A stretch of DNA of 8,788 bases, from NCBI GenBank assembly GCA_020354105.1, contig CP070642.1, positions 1,492,332-1,501,119 of the forward strand, written 5' to 3'. This document shows positions 1 to 6,919 of the stretch, one piece after another. Both the position numbers and the translations under genes were made by a program. Position 1 is the stretch's first letter. Each line of letters starts with the position of its first letter. A model generated the notes under the pieces. The model was not told the DNA's origin. It did not search any database and saw only the letters and a list, made by a program, of their open reading frames with translations. The DNA comes from Chloroflexota bacterium. Lineage in GTDB: Bacteria; Chloroflexota; Dehalococcoidia; GIF9; UBA5629.

Positions 1-324
1 GCAGTTTCGGTTCTTGGCACAATTGGTGCAATCAAGGTGATGGTGACTGAGAAGAAGTTCGAATGCGGTATTTCTGAGTCTTTTGACCTTCGGTGTGTTC
101 AGGTGAATTACCATGCCATCACTGACCGGCTCGGTGCAGGCTGTAACCGGGGCGCTTCTGCCTTCGATTTCCACAAAGCAGAGCCGGCAGGAAGCAAAAG
201 GAGTGGTGGCTTCTCTTATGGCGCATAGATTTGGTATATAAAGCCCATTATCCAGGGCTGCCCACAGTATCTTGGTTCCCTCTTTAGCTTTGATCTTAAT
301 GCCGTCAATGGTTAAATTAAGCAG
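1..324 (-). CDS. N-terminal part of a NuoG/formate dehydrogenase/hydrogenase-type Fe-S protein (runs off left edge)
   Basis: The 108 visible codons encode a [2Fe-2S] ferredoxin domain followed by the start of a NuoG-type His-Cys3 [4Fe-4S] domain. The [2Fe-2S] ligands are Cys34, Cys46, Cys49 and Cys63, with the usual C-x11-C-x2-C-x13-C spacing. The second site is His95-x3-Cys99-x2-Cys102-x5-Cys108, the last codon being the window edge. This architecture opens NuoG, NAD(P)-linked formate dehydrogenase alpha subunits and [FeFe]-hydrogenases such as HndD. With mobB only 13 bases upstream, a molybdenum or tungsten formate dehydrogenase is my preferred inference; the catalytic part is outside the window. 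An in-frame TAA lies at 351-349, and there is no ATG, GTG or TTG codon before the conserved domain. The chosen start is CTG at 324-322, seven bases after AGGAG. Domain call is firm, enzyme identity is not. Confidence 0.85.
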   Translation of the reverse strand, partial: MLNLTIDGIKIKAKEGTKILWAALDNGLYIPNLCAIREATTPFASCRLCFVEIEGRSAPVTACTEPVSDGMVIHLNTPKVKRLRNTAFELLLSHHHLDCTNCAKNRNC

Positions 325-331
325 CTTGTTG

Positions 332-336
332 CTCCT
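332..336 (-). promoter_or_regulatory. Ribosome binding site deciding a CTG start
   Basis: AGGAG on the minus strand lies seven bases before the CTG at 324-322, overlapping the space just after the mobB stop. Its position is what supports CTG as the start of the Fe-S gene, since no standard start codon exists between the in-frame stop and the conserved domain. Confidence 0.6.
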
Positions 337-337
337 A

Positions 338-829
338 TTATTTAGGCTTTATAAAGCTATGCTCCAGAAAGTTAGCTATACCTTTTATATCATCTAATGG
401 AAGGGTTCTGACTTTAGTTTCCAGCGGCTCATCGGTGGCTATGGCTATCAGGTTGTTAATTTGGTTGATAGTTGGGCCGGTTGCCTTACGATGAACCTCT
501 AGCTTGGGTGCGTTGCTTTGCTTGAAACCTTCGGCGAGTATAATATCATAATCATCACCGACGAGACGGGCTATCTCGCTGAGTTCAGGCTCTTCAGTAA
601 CCGGTTTTATTAACACAATCTGGTCTGGGGAGGTGATGGCTGTAGCAGCACTGCCAGCTTGAATGTGACGCCAGCTATCCTTACTCGGTTTATCGAAACT
701 TAGACTATGAGCAGAGTGTTTGATAGTGGCTACACGATAGCCCCGCGACTTCAGCTCCGGAATCAGCTTTTCAATAAGCGTTGTTTTTCCTGATTTCGAT
801 TTACCTACAACTGATACTATTTGAGGCAT
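338..829 (-). CDS. mobB: MobB, molybdopterin-guanine dinucleotide biosynthesis adaptor
   Basis: This 163-residue GTP-binding P-loop protein is full length for MobB, which assists MobA in attaching GMP to molybdopterin to give the bis-MGD or MGD cofactor of DMSO-reductase-family enzymes. The P-loop is GKSKSGKTT at residues 9-17. Other family marks are the RHIQAGS stretch at 54-60, LAEGFK at 99-103 and the PKLEVHR motif at 108-114. The start is ATG at 829; a TTG directly before it (832) is an alternative, and the AGAAG upstream would serve either. It follows the NifU-like gene by about 40 bases and ends 13 bases before the [2Fe-2S]/His-Cys gene, whose RBS begins right after its stop. This implies one transcript and a molybdo- or tungstoenzyme client next door. 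No mobA is visible. Confidence 0.9.
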   Translation of the reverse strand: MPQIVSVVGKSKSGKTTLIEKLIPELKSRGYRVATIKHSAHSLSFDKPSKDSWRHIQAGSAATAITSPDQIVLIKPVTEEPELSEIARLVGDDYDIILAEGFKQSNAPKLEVHRKATGPTINQINNLIAIATDEPLETKVRTLPLDDIKGIANFLEHSFIKPK

Positions 830-869
830 CAATTCAACTTCTGTGGAATCGGATGTGGGATATTTGGTT

Positions 870-1319
870 TTAGCATTTCCTGTAGGCTTTTTTCCACGGT
901 TCCTTTCTCATGGTTATGTAGTCCTGTATTGCTGCCTTGATAGTCTTTGCAGCTAATAAGGCGCAGTGACGGTTGCCCTCAGGTAATCCACCCAATGCTT
1001 CAAGTATATCATTCTGACTAATGGCCAGTGCTTGCGTAATATTTTGGCTCTTGACCATCTCGGTTGCTACGCTACCACAAGCAACGGTGGCGCTGCAGCC
1101 ATCTGTCCAAAAAGTGCTGCCTACTATCTTGCAATCATTAACTTTTAGCCATATCTTTATAGTATCTCCACAGGAACCGGTGATTGAAGCAAAACCATCA
1201 GCGTTGTTAATTTTGTCTGTATTTCTGGGATTCATGGCATGGTCGATGACGGTTTCAGTATATATTTTCTTCATTGTTTGCATTACTTCTTTTTCTAGTC
1301 CATTGAGTTTATCGGTCAT
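870..1319 (-). CDS. NifU/IscU-like Fe-S cluster assembly scaffold
   Basis: This 149-residue protein matches the IscU/NifU N-terminal scaffold fold, on which Fe-S clusters are built before transfer. The three conserved cysteine regions are present: GSCGD (Cys50, Asp52), DGCSATVACGS (Cys75 and Cys81) and RHCALLA (His118, Cys119). The LPPVK-type chaperone-recognition motif of Isc systems reads LPEGN here, and no HscA/HscB genes are seen, so it is not a classical IscU. Extra cysteines occur at 63 and as the final residue, 149. Start is ATG at 1319 with AGGA eight bases upstream; an open extension to 1397 would overlap the preceding ATPase gene and looks non-coding. It lies 19 bases after that ATPase, so the two are almost certainly co-transcribed and probably cooperate. 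No cysteine desulfurase is in the window. Confidence 0.88.
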   Translation of the reverse strand: MTDKLNGLEKEVMQTMKKIYTETVIDHAMNPRNTDKINNADGFASITGSCGDTIKIWLKVNDCKIVGSTFWTDGCSATVACGSVATEMVKSQNITQALAISQNDILEALGGLPEGNRHCALLAAKTIKAAIQDYITMRKEPWKKAYRKC

Positions 1320-1338
1320 ATCAAGTTTCCTATGTGTT

Positions 1339-2352
1339 CTAATCCTGTTTTGCTTTAAGGGATAGTGCCTTGATGAAGTTCTGGTTGAGGTTATCAAGTA
1401 TTTCTGAGCTGTAGCGCTCTATTTTGCCTTGGTCGCAGAGTCGAGCCAGTTCAGGGTCAACAGGTATTTGGGCTAAAAGAGGTGCTCCGGCTGCCCTCGC
1501 CATTTCCTGCCCTCGGCTTTTACCAAACAACTCCAGCTTCTCGCCGCTACCAGGCAAGGTGAGATAGCTCATGTTCTCCACAACTCCCAGTATAGGTATT
1601 TTCATCTGGTCTGCCATTCTTACCGCTTTCTTTACCACCATCGCTGCCAGCTCCTGAGGACTGAATACTATGACTACTCCGGATACAGGAAGCGTTTGCA
1701 TTACGGTCAAAGGAGCGTCGGCGGTGCCTGGTGGCAGATCCACTATAAGATAATCGAGTTTACCCCAGAGAACGTCTTCCCAGAATTGTTGAATTACCTT
1801 GCTGATAATGGGGCCGCGCCAGACTACTGCGTCGTCTTCGTGTTCCAGAAGAAGGTTGATGGACATAATACTAATGCCTAGTTTTGACAAAACTGGCAAG
1901 ATGCCTGTTTCACTGCTGCTGGGTCGCACATTGCCGAGCCCGAATATCTTGGGTATGCTAGGACCGGTTATGTCAGCATCGAGAATGCCGGCCTCTTTTC
2001 TTTGCCGTGCGAGGGCGATACTGAGAAGAGCTGCCACTAAAGACTTTCCCACGCCACCCTTGCCGCTCATGACAGCTATTACGTGACTGACCTCATTAAT
2101 TTCCTTAGGTGTGCTTTCTACAAAGTTTACATTTATCTGACTTACACCTGGTAACTGACTGATATTTCCACTGATTTGGGACTTTAGCCAGTCTTGTATG
2201 CCTGGGTTCAGGGCTGCAGAGGCGAGATTAATATTGACTTTCTGGTCAGAGATGATGATTTCGCGGACTAGATTCAGTTGTACTGGGCTGCGCATAGCAC
2301 CCGGTATCAGTATTTCCTCCAGGCTTTTTCTTACACGTTTTTCATTTGGCAT
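1339..2352 (-). CDS. Mrp/NBP35-type P-loop ATPase lacking the CxxC cluster motif
   Basis: This is a 337-residue Mrp/ApbC/NBP35-family protein, a class that carries Fe-S clusters to target apoproteins using ATP. Residues about 8-80 resemble a MIP18/DUF59 domain. The ATPase core follows: deviant Walker A GKGGVGKS (97-104), DADITGPSIP (125-134), DLPPGT (205-210) and VENMSY (258-263). Family members usually carry CPxC straight after VENMSY; here the aligned stretch is LPGSG (266-270), so both cluster cysteines are gone. The conserved Cys of the DUF59 domain is also missing. The only cysteine in the protein is Cys306, near the C-terminus. Start is ATG at 2352, with AGAGGA about nine bases upstream. 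It leads the scaffold, mobB and Fe-S enzyme cluster, and follows the ETF cluster after 160 bases. Whether it still carries a cluster is doubtful; the ATPase motifs look intact. Confidence 0.9.
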   Translation of the reverse strand: MPNEKRVRKSLEEILIPGAMRSPVQLNLVREIIISDQKVNINLASAALNPGIQDWLKSQISGNISQLPGVSQINVNFVESTPKEINEVSHVIAVMSGKGGVGKSLVAALLSIALARQRKEAGILDADITGPSIPKIFGLGNVRPSSSETGILPVLSKLGISIMSINLLLEHEDDAVVWRGPIISKVIQQFWEDVLWGKLDYLIVDLPPGTADAPLTVMQTLPVSGVVIVFSPQELAAMVVKKAVRMADQMKIPILGVVENMSYLTLPGSGEKLELFGKSRGQEMARAAGAPLLAQIPVDPELARLCDQGKIERYSSEILDNLNQNFIKALSLKAKQD

Positions 2353-2440
2353 AGACTGTATCCTCTAAAAATTAGTTAGCTAATGGGCACACAAATCGAT
2401 TGTTTTTATTGGATATGGATGCCGTTTCATGGTAAGAGAG

Positions 2441-2470
2441 ATTTTAAGGTTTTACGCAGCAAGGATGCAA
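2441..2470 (-). promoter_or_regulatory. Possible weak promoter for the Mrp-type ATPase gene
   Basis: On the minus strand TTGCAT (2470-2465) and TAAAAT (2446-2441) are separated by 18 bases. The -10 box is good and the -35 box poor. A transcript from here would have a leader of roughly 80 bases. Such matches are expected by chance in A/T-rich spacers, so this is only a candidate; read-through from the ETF cluster is equally possible because no terminator is evident. Confidence 0.25.
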
Positions 2471-2512
2471 GTTATTTGAGATTCTGGGCGGTGTGTAATT
2501 GTGTAATCTCGT

Positions 2513-4492
2513 TTATTTAATTGCTTTAGCTACAATCTCTGCCAGATCTAATACCTGTACCCTGTCGTCAGCGTCCTTATCCTTCAGCCCATCTTCGAAC
2601 ATGGTCATGCAGTACGGGCAGCAAACGCAAATTGTGTCTGAGTTCAGTTTCAAAGCTTCTTCTGTGCGCGCCACGTTTATCCGTTTTCCGGTGCTTTCTT
2701 CCATCCACATACGCCCACCTCCAGCTCCACAGCAAAAGGAGTTGTCATGATGGTGCTCCATTTCTGTCGGTGCCTGCCCGGTGGCTGAAGTAATAACTTG
2801 GCGTGGAGCTTCGTAAATCATGTTGTAGCGTCCCAGGTAACAAGAGTCATGAAATGCCACATTGCTCAGGTCTATGACCCCATTCAATTTTAGTTTACCG
2901 TCTTTAAACAGATTATTAATCAATTCAGCGTGGTGGATAACTTCTAGCTCAATACCGTACTGACGGTAGTCGTTTTTCAGAGTGCTGTAGCAGTGTGGGC
3001 ACTCGGTTATGATTTTCTTGATGCCTTTTTCAGTGAACATTTTGACATTTTCTTTAGCCATGTTTTCGAAGACAAATTCGTTGCCCAACCGCCGCAGACT
3101 GTCACCGCAGCATAATTCATCTTTTCCGAGTATGCCCCAGGAAACTCCGGCAGCATTGAGAATTGTGGCTATGGCTACGCTCACCCTTCTGCTTCGTGCA
3201 TCAAAAGCGCCAGCACAGCCCACATAGAATAGATATTCTGTTTCACCGGCCTCGAAAGGTTTGGCATCGATTTCCGAGGCCCATTTGGCGCGGTCACCCG
3301 GAGCAATGCCCCAGGGATTACTACGTTGTTCCATATTTTCGAAAAAGGCCAGCAGTTCTTCGGGGAATTTAGCTTTCATCTCTACAAGATGTCGCCGCAG
3401 ATCGACGATTCTGGGCACATGTTCTATGAATACCGGACATACTTCCATGCAAGCACTGCAGGTGGTGCATGACCAGATAACCTCTTCAGCTATGCTGCCT
3501 TCATGGTCATCACCGATCAAAGGTAAGGATTTTCTCTTTTTATTGTTTGTAATCAATGGCCCATTCTTGAGCAAATTCGTCTTAATATCGTGCATCACAA
3601 GCCGTGGGTTCAGTAGTTTGCCGGTGGAGGTTGCCGGGCATACGTCAGAGCAACGGCCGCACTCTGTGCAGGAATATGAGTCGAATAGACCTTTCCAGGT
3701 AAACTGGTCTACCTGCCCGACGCCAAAAGCATTGCCCTTTTTGAATTCTTCTCGTGGCTGAGTGGTGACCTTTTCCAGGCTCTTAAAGAAGCAGTTGGGG
3801 ATGGAGGTCATGATGTGCATGTGTTTGCTATAGGGCAAGTAATTGAGAAAGGCTAACAGCGTTATGGCATGAATCCACCAGAAAAAAGTGGACAACCAGT
3901 CCAGCGCTTGGGATGAGGCGTTTGACATAAAGATAGAAGATACAAAGCTGGAGACTGGCATATATCTAGCAGCTTCTTGAGTCCCCTGCGCAATCTCGCT
4001 CCCTTGCAAGCCGAAGAAGGCAATCATCAGAGTGCCGACCATGCCCAGAATAATGAAGGCATCCCGGCTGCGGGCTTCTATGTATGATGGGGGGAAGGCT
4101 AAACGACGGGTGATGGCGACACAAACTGCCAGCAGTGCTAGGAGTGATATTATGTCGAAGATGAAGGACAATACATAGTTTGCACCTATTGGCAGGCGTG
4201 ACAGGCTGATGTAGTCTGGGAAAAGTCCATTGAACAGAAACTCGGTATTGGCGAGCATCAGAATTAAAAAACACCAGAAAAGCACGAAGTGGTTCACGCC
4301 AAATGGTCGGCTAACCACTCGCCGTTGACCGAAGGCGTAAAGAAGCATGTTCCAGATACGCTTGCCTATTTTGTTGAAGCGATTTTCACTTACACCGAGA
4401 GTGACCAGGCGAAAGCGCCTGTAGCAACTCCAACTGAAAAATGCCATAGAGGCTATAAAAACAATCGCGTAGGCAATTATATTGGGTGACAC
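2513..4492 (-). CDS. Membrane FeS oxidoreductase, ETF:menaquinone oxidoreductase (EMO/HdrD-like) type
   Basis: This 659-residue protein probably accepts electrons from ETF and delivers them to menaquinone in the membrane. The N-terminal third resembles a NarI-type cytochrome b, with about five hydrophobic helices (roughly 4-22, 67-90, 103-127, 144-163 and 200-220). Histidines at 68, 208, 224 and 226 are candidate heme ligands. Two [4Fe-4S] sites follow, Cys275/278/281/285 and Cys342/345/348/352. Then come two CCG domains as in HdrB/HdrD: Cys426, Cys461-462 and Cys498/501; then Cys551, Cys587-588 and Cys624-625/628. This architecture matches the EMO proteins described in syntrophic and aromatic-degrading anaerobes. 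The start is GTG, fixed by AAGGAG six bases upstream. It lies 41 bases after etfA, which supports ETF as its partner. HdrD-like enzymes acting on other disulfides share the CCG part, but the etfBA linkage favours the ETF role. Confidence 0.88.
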   Translation of the reverse strand: MSPNIIAYAIVFIASMAFFSWSCYRRFRLVTLGVSENRFNKIGKRIWNMLLYAFGQRRVVSRPFGVNHFVLFWCFLILMLANTEFLFNGLFPDYISLSRLPIGANYVLSFIFDIISLLALLAVCVAITRRLAFPPSYIEARSRDAFIILGMVGTLMIAFFGLQGSEIAQGTQEAARYMPVSSFVSSIFMSNASSQALDWLSTFFWWIHAITLLAFLNYLPYSKHMHIMTSIPNCFFKSLEKVTTQPREEFKKGNAFGVGQVDQFTWKGLFDSYSCTECGRCSDVCPATSTGKLLNPRLVMHDIKTNLLKNGPLITNNKKRKSLPLIGDDHEGSIAEEVIWSCTTCSACMEVCPVFIEHVPRIVDLRRHLVEMKAKFPEELLAFFENMEQRSNPWGIAPGDRAKWASEIDAKPFEAGETEYLFYVGCAGAFDARSRRVSVAIATILNAAGVSWGILGKDELCCGDSLRRLGNEFVFENMAKENVKMFTEKGIKKIITECPHCYSTLKNDYRQYGIELEVIHHAELINNLFKDGKLKLNGVIDLSNVAFHDSCYLGRYNMIYEAPRQVITSATGQAPTEMEHHHDNSFCCGAGGGRMWMEESTGKRINVARTEEALKLNSDTICVCCPYCMTMFEDGLKDKDADDRVQVLDLAEIVAKAIK

Positions 4493-4498
4493 AATTTA

Positions 4499-4504
4499 CT
4501 CCTT
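4499..4504 (-). promoter_or_regulatory. Ribosome binding site deciding a GTG start
   Basis: AAGGAG on the minus strand stands six bases before the GTG at 4492-4490. It fixes the start of the membrane FeS oxidoreductase and puts its first membrane helix directly at the N-terminus. Confidence 0.8.
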
Positions 4505-4533
4505 CTTAGGTGTCGATGTTCTACCATTTAACC

Positions 4534-5865
4534 TTAGTTTGCTCTCTTGTTACGCAATTCCCTAATCCGCTTGACGATAGCAGGAACTAATTCAAAAACA
4601 TCGCCCACAATACCGTAAGTTGCCACCTCAAAGATAGGTGCTTGCTTGTCGCGGTTGATGGCGATTATTACATCTGACTGCTGCAAGCCGACAAGGTGTT
4701 GGATAGCTCCACTGATACCGCAGGCGATATAAATCTTTGGTCTGACCGTCTTGCCTGTTTGGCCCACCTGGCGTTCGACAGGCATCCAGCCAGCCTCAAC
4801 GACGGCGCGTGAGCACCCTACCACGCCACCCAGTTCATCAGCTAGCTCTTGTAGCATTGAGAAATTATCTTTAGCCTGCATACCTCGTCCGCCGGAGACG
4901 ATTATATCCGCTGCTGCCACATCCACATACTCATCTCCGCGCGTGGCATCTTCAATGATCTCGATTATCTTAACGGCGAAATCCTCTTCTTTCAACGGCA
5001 TGGATTCGCGTATAATCTCGCCCTTTCTGGAATCGTCTTTTTCCGGCATGGGCATGACGCGAGGTCGTACTGTGGACATCTGTGGCCGCGTGCGTTCAGT
5101 TAAGATGGTGGCCATGATGTTGCCGCCAAAGGCTGGACGTGTCTGCAGTAGGAAACCCTTGTCATCGATTGCCAGACCGGTGCAGTCGGCGGTGAGTCCA
5201 GTGGCAAGCTGTGTGGCTACAGCACCGGCAAGGTCTCTACCTAGACCGGTGGCACCAACAAGCACAATCTCAGGCTTGTATTTCTCTATAAGAAAACAGA
5301 AAGCCTTGTAGTAAGTTTCCGTGCGGTAATAGTGGTATATGGGGTCAGCCATCAGGTAAACTTTAGATGCACCGTAGGCAAACGATTCTTGGCAAAGGTG
5401 CTGCATGCCATCGCCTATAACCACCGTGCATAACTCAACGCCCCGGGTTTTAGCCAGCTCAGCACCAATGCCCAGCAGTTCCCAGGATACTGTAGCTGGC
5501 ACGCCCTCGGTGTGCTCTACGAATACCCAGACGCCCTTGTACTCGTTAATCTTGGCTAGCGTAGCAGCCTCTTCGGCGCTGACCTCTTCAACTTCAGGGG
5601 CTGCTGCTTTGGCCTTTTCTAGTTCAGCCAGAATTTTCAGCTCTTCCGGAGTGTAATAAAGCTCGATAGCTTCAGCCGGGCAAATCTTGATGCATTTACG
5701 GCAGGAAGTGCATTTCTGTACGTCTATTATTGGCTCGCCCTTGTCGTTCATCTCTATGGCATTTTTGGGACAAGCCCCCTGGCAACGGTCTCCACAGGCA
5801 ATGCACTTGCCAGGGATAAGTCGGGCGATGCCTCGGGGTCTCTTTATCTTTTTCTCTTCTGTCAT
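4534..5865 (-). CDS. etfA: Electron transfer flavoprotein alpha subunit with N-terminal two-cluster ferredoxin domain
   Basis: EtfA pairs with EtfB to shuttle electrons on FAD from acyl-CoA dehydrogenases. This 443-residue version has an N-terminal ferredoxin domain (about 15-70), so it is longer than the usual ~310-330 residue EtfA. The second cluster is canonical (Cys52/55/58/62). The first is Cys21-x2-Cys24-x3-Cys28-x3-Cys32-Pro, with one more residue than usual between the second and third cysteines. A charged, Ala/Glu-rich linker (about 72-107) joins it to the ETF part. The C-terminal FAD domain is complete: SGGRGMQ (324-330), GCSRAVVEAGW (350-360), QVGQTGKTV (366-374), GISGAIQH (383-390) and INRDKQAPIFE (403-413). 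The ATG at 5865 lies 43 bases after etfB; its RBS is weak, suggesting translational coupling or low initiation. The ferredoxin domain may relay electrons to the FeS membrane protein or a soluble partner. Confidence 0.95.
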   Translation of the reverse strand: MTEEKKIKRPRGIARLIPGKCIACGDRCQGACPKNAIEMNDKGEPIIDVQKCTSCRKCIKICPAEAIELYYTPEELKILAELEKAKAAAPEVEEVSAEEAATLAKINEYKGVWVFVEHTEGVPATVSWELLGIGAELAKTRGVELCTVVIGDGMQHLCQESFAYGASKVYLMADPIYHYYRTETYYKAFCFLIEKYKPEIVLVGATGLGRDLAGAVATQLATGLTADCTGLAIDDKGFLLQTRPAFGGNIMATILTERTRPQMSTVRPRVMPMPEKDDSRKGEIIRESMPLKEEDFAVKIIEIIEDATRGDEYVDVAAADIIVSGGRGMQAKDNFSMLQELADELGGVVGCSRAVVEAGWMPVERQVGQTGKTVRPKIYIACGISGAIQHLVGLQQSDVIIAINRDKQAPIFEVATYGIVGDVFELVPAIVKRIRELRNKRAN

Positions 5866-5908
5866 GTATGGACTCTACTATCTATTCAATGATTTAAATG
5901 TGTTATGG

Positions 5909-6715
5909 TCAAATGAGATTCTTTTCGAGCAATTTGTTTATCAATAGCTGAGCGGCTTCGTTGGGATCCTTGGCTCCGTCTCCTATTATCTCGCCCTTTG
6001 CTCTTTCTGGTGAAAATATTTTGCGTACCTGCGTAGCTGAACCCTTAAGGCCGATAGTTTCTTCATCCAGTGTCATTACTTTATTATCCCAGAGTGTCAC
6101 CGTGGCATCTGCTGCCATCAGCCGCATGGGCACGGTGGGGTAACGAGGGTGATTTATTTCTCGGACTACTGAAATCATAGCTGGCAGGGGTGCTTCCACT
6201 ATCTCATGGCGATGTTCTAGTTTGCGCCTGACCTTGAGCTTTTTTGCCTGGAGATCTACATTCTCGATATGGTCGACTAGAGTCAATTGTGAATATCCCA
6301 GACGGGTAGCAATACCGGGTCCCACTTGAGCGGTGTCCCCGTCGATGGTCTGCTTGCCACAGATAACCATGGCTACCTCTTCCTTCTGGGCGAGCTTCTT
6401 GATAGCCTCGGCCAAAACTTGACTGGTAGCCAGAGTATCAGCACCGCCAAAGACACGGTCGCTCAGAAGCACAGCTTCGTCGGCTCCCACGGCCAGAGCC
6501 TTCTTCAGTGTAATCTCGGTATTGGGTGGCCCCATTGAAATCACCGCTACGCGAAGCCTATATTTATCCTTGAGTCTAAGGCTCTCTTCCAGGGCGTGGG
6601 CGTCGAAAGGGTTCATAATGAATGGAACACCCTCTCTGATCAATGTGCCGGTAACGGGGTCAACTTTTACCTGCGTCGTATCAGGTACCTGTTTGATGCA
6701 TGTTATTACCAACAT
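5909..6715 (-). CDS. etfB: Electron transfer flavoprotein beta subunit
   Basis: This 268-residue protein is full length for EtfB. Family marks include CIKQVPDT (6-13), NPFDAHALEE (35-44), ALAVGADEAVLL (73-84) and GKQTIDGDTAQVGP (120-133). The GDTAQVGP form replaces the AMP-binding DDDxNQTG form of mitochondrial-type ETF and is the variant seen in ETFs that hold a second FAD, many of them electron-bifurcating. REINHPRYP (185-193) and GLKGSATQV (222-230) are further matches; the last is usually GSPT, so Pro is replaced by Ala. It is the first gene of the etfB, etfA, membrane FeS oxidoreductase set, and a good promoter lies about 100 bases upstream. The ATG at 6715 directly precedes the conserved N-terminus, although its RBS is weak. 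Confidence 0.95.
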   Translation of the reverse strand: MLVITCIKQVPDTTQVKVDPVTGTLIREGVPFIMNPFDAHALEESLRLKDKYRLRVAVISMGPPNTEITLKKALAVGADEAVLLSDRVFGGADTLATSQVLAEAIKKLAQKEEVAMVICGKQTIDGDTAQVGPGIATRLGYSQLTLVDHIENVDLQAKKLKVRRKLEHRHEIVEAPLPAMISVVREINHPRYPTVPMRLMAADATVTLWDNKVMTLDEETIGLKGSATQVRKIFSPERAKGEIIGDGAKDPNEAAQLLINKLLEKNLI

Positions 6716-6818
6716 TTGTGGTTACTCATGTGTCGAAAATTTTCCTTAGAATAAAATTATTGTGGAAATGATGCTATCTTTTTTCGCTTTATGGTTACAG
6801 CTTATTGCGCGACTCCAA

Positions 6819-6847
6819 ATTATACAATACGGTATACGTTCGGGCAA
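6819..6847 (-). promoter_or_regulatory. Sigma70-type promoter for the etfB-etfA-FeS oxidoreductase operon
   Basis: On the minus strand TTGCCC (6847-6842) and a perfect TATAAT (6824-6819) are separated by exactly 17 bases. Transcription would start near 6812 and leave a leader of about 95 bases before etfB. It is the best minus-strand promoter match in the spacer, and is placed as expected for the first gene. Confidence 0.6.
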
Positions 6848-6919
6848 GTTGGTCAGCGTGATAAAACCGCCACGAATTTGTTTTTGAGGCAGTAAGTCTA
6901 GACCAGGGTTTTGCGTTTT

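Noticed and set aside
1320..1397. N-terminal extension of the NifU-like gene to 1397
   Set aside because: It would overlap the C-terminus of the ATPase gene, has a basic non-conserved sequence, and ATG 1319 has a good RBS and gives the normal N-terminus.
2478..2510. Six-base inverted repeat (GAGATT/AATCTC) after the membrane FeS oxidoreductase stop, as a terminator
   Set aside because: The loop is 21 bases, the stem is short, and no T-run follows on the minus strand.
3261..3761. Plus-strand open frame opposite the membrane FeS oxidoreductase
   Set aside because: It is antisense to cysteine motifs that are clearly real, and has no family resemblance or convincing RBS.
4751..5311. Long plus-strand open frame opposite etfA, Ser/Pro-rich
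   Set aside because: It lies wholly antisense to the conserved part of etfA, shows no recognisable domain, and its composition is what the complement of the etfA frame would give.
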